Origin: Lichenicoccus sp964245755
GTDB lineage: Bacteria; Pseudomonadota; Alphaproteobacteria; Acetobacterales; Acetobacteraceae
Direction of reading: 5' to 3'
NCBI GenBank assembly: GCA_964245755.1
Contig: CAXTNV010000161.1
Span: 1-6,921, forward strand
Length of the DNA: 6,921 nt
Made by a program: the position numbers and the translations under genes. This document shows positions 6,026-6,921 of the stretch, one piece after another. Position 1 is the stretch's first letter; each line of letters begins with the position of its first letter. The notes beneath the pieces are model-generated. The model had not been told where the DNA came from. It did not search any database and was given only the letters and a program-made list of their open reading frames with translations.

Positions 6026-6164
6026 CCTATTCCGGTTCGCGGCACGACACGTCACTGGTTTGAACGCAGGCGCGCAGCGGGGCATCGCTGTGCGCTCGGC
6101 GGTGCGTTGCAACAAAAGCTGCTGCCGGTGCCTCAAGGCGCAGCGACAAGAATAGCGGGACAAG

Positions 6165-6830
6165 ATGCCTGAGGTAATGTTCGCCGGGCCTGATGGCCGC
6201 CTAGAAGGACGCTACCACCATTCCGGTGAAGCCAACGCGCCGCTCGCGCTGATCCTGCACCCGCATCCGCTGCATGGCGGGACTATGAACAATCGCATCA
6301 CCTACGCGATGTATCGCGCCTTCGAGCGGCTCGGCTTCTCGGTGATGCGGTTCAACTTCCGCGGTGTCGGGCGGTCGCAGGGTCGCTACGACGGCGGCAT
6401 CGGCGAGATCAGCGACGCCGCCGCGGCGCTCGACTGGATGCAGACGGTCAATCCGAACTCCAGCGGCCTGTGGATCTCCGGCTACTCCTTCGGCGCCTTC
6501 GTCGGCATGCAGCTGCTGATGCGCCGTCCCGAGATCTCCGGCTGGGTCAGCGTGGCGCCGCCCGCGAACCACTACGACTTCGGCTTCCTCGCCCCCTGCC
6601 CGTGCGGCGGTCTGATGCTGCATGGCGACAGCGACGAGCTGGTTCCGGAGGCCGCGGTGCGCAAGCTGGTTGACAAGCTGAACACCCAGAAGGGCGTGCA
6701 GGTCGACTACCGGGTATGCCCCGGCGGCGACCACGTCTTCGCCAATCACGCCGACACCGTCTCCGAAGCGATTGACGACTACGTGGGCAAGATCATCGCC
6801 CGCAAGACCATGGCGCTCGCCGCGGACTGA
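6165..6830 (+). CDS. Alpha/beta hydrolase (COG2945-like)
   Basis: 221-residue soluble hydrolase of the compact dienelactone-hydrolase-like group. The catalytic triad is readable: nucleophile Ser108 in the elbow GYSFG (106-110), Asp157 in HGDSDELVP (153-161) and His190 in PGGDHVF. The oxyanion-loop region HPHPLHGGTMNN (32-43) and the strand plus turn FNFRGVGRSQG (63-73) are characteristic of this family. There is no signal peptide or membrane segment, so it is cytoplasmic. Substrates in the family are mostly unknown; a carboxylester or thioester is possible. The ATG follows GGGA at short spacing. It is transcribed divergently from the desulfurase operon, and I recall such hydrolases beside cysteine desulfurase/Suf loci in alphaproteobacteria, which suggests but does not prove a functional link. 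Confidence 0.9.
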   Translation: MPEVMFAGPDGRLEGRYHHSGEANAPLALILHPHPLHGGTMNNRITYAMYRAFERLGFSVMRFNFRGVGRSQGRYDGGIGEISDAAAALDWMQTVNPNSSGLWISGYSFGAFVGMQLLMRRPEISGWVSVAPPANHYDFGFLAPCPCGGLMLHGDSDELVPEAAVRKLVDKLNTQKGVQVDYRVCPGGDHVFANHADTVSEAIDDYVGKIIARKTMALAAD

Positions 6831-6834
6831 GCAT

Positions 6835-6851
6835 CCGGGCGCGGGGCCCGG
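6835..6851 (+). terminator. Hairpin just after the hydrolase stop codon
   Basis: CCGGGC (6835-6840) and GCCCGG (6846-6851) form a perfect 6-bp GC stem with a five-base loop, four bases after the TGA. The position suits an intrinsic terminator, but a C-run follows in place of a T-run. As that run is probably a sequence artefact, the true downstream bases are unknown. Confidence 0.3.
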
Positions 6852-6921
6852 CCCCCCCCCCCCCCCGGCCCCCCCCGCGCGCCCCGGGGGCGGCGCGCGG
6901 TGCAACCAGCCGCCCCCGCCC
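6852..6921. other. Low-complexity C-rich window end, probable sequence artefact
   Basis: Fifteen Cs (6852-6866), GG, then eight Cs (6869-6876) are followed by almost pure G/C to the last base. Nothing else in the window resembles this. It begins directly after a stable GC hairpin, as expected where reads fail or where dark-cycle poly-G calls accumulate on the opposite strand. No gene should be called here. Confidence 0.7.

Larger units (their letters stand above)
5689..6164. other. Divergent intergenic region without a recognisable gene
   Basis: These 476 bases separate the minus-strand sulfur operon from the plus-strand hydrolase. G+C is visibly lower than in the flanking genes (about 58 % in the segment 5881-5940), as expected for a control region or decayed DNA. 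It must hold both promoters. I see two inverted repeats (5830-5873 and 6006-6025), a TATAAC -10-like hexamer facing the operon, and a 7-base direct repeat GACAAGA (6146-6152 and 6159-6165) just before the hydrolase start. No tRNA, no IscR-like or Irr-like palindrome and no credible protein-coding frame were recognised. Confidence 0.6.

Noticed and set aside
5964..6155. 63-codon plus-strand frame ending nine bases before the hydrolase
   Set aside because: Only AAGG one base from the ATG, no recognisable domain, and composition like untranslated sequence. A real small upstream gene cannot be excluded but is not supported.
5792..6163. 123-codon cysteine-rich frame on the minus strand (11 Cys, including CGSGC and CAQECIAC)
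   Set aside because: It begins at a TTG without a ribosome binding site, covers the whole divergent control region, resembles no family I know and lacks the codon bias of the neighbouring genes. The Cys content is probably chance.
5689..6164. tRNA gene, riboswitch, CRISPR or mobile element in the intergenic region
   Set aside because: GGTTCG-like strings occur, but no cloverleaf can be drawn. There are no regularly spaced repeats, no transposase frame and no terminal inverted repeats.

Overview
The window is 6.9 kb of very GC-rich bacterial DNA (roughly 70 % G+C by eye, with strong G/C third-position bias). The protein types and gene order fit an alphaproteobacterium, possibly Rhodospirillales/Acetobacteraceae. 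That placement is inferred from remembered protein style and gene neighbourhood, not from a search. The right end runs into an implausible C15/C8 tract, so the window probably reaches a contig end there. The left end cuts through a gene.

Layout. Seven genes lie head to tail on the minus strand (5688 down to 1) and look like one operon. In transcription order they are: a NifS/IscS-type cysteine desulfurase, a second IscS-type cysteine desulfurase, an adrenodoxin-type [2Fe-2S] ferredoxin, the tRNA 2-thiouridylase MnmA, a glutathione S-transferase-family protein, a GT4-type glycosyltransferase, and the N-terminal part of a membrane protein resembling the O-antigen ligase family. Junctions are very tight. 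Three are 4-base NTGA stop/start overlaps, a fourth could be one depending on the ferredoxin start, MnmA begins 4 bases after the ferredoxin, and the widest gap is 26 bases. A divergent 476-bp intergenic region of lower G+C separates this operon from a plus-strand alpha/beta hydrolase (6165-6830).

How the genes fit together. Cysteine desulfurases take sulfur from L-cysteine as an enzyme persulfide. MnmA uses such sulfur to thiolate U34 of tRNAs for Lys, Glu and Gln. Ferredoxin of this type normally supplies electrons for Fe-S cluster assembly. No IscU, IscA, HscA/HscB, IscR or Suf gene is present, so the first four genes form a compact sulfur-mobilisation/tRNA-thiolation module, not a full ISC operon. 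The downstream half (glycosyltransferase and ligase-like protein) points to cell-surface polysaccharide or LPS and is joined to the sulfur module through the GST gene. I found no clearly new system. The points most worth checking are the tandem desulfurase-MnmA arrangement, the NTGA junctions including a probable CTG start, and a short leader ORF with a strong ribosome binding site that overlaps the first desulfurase start.
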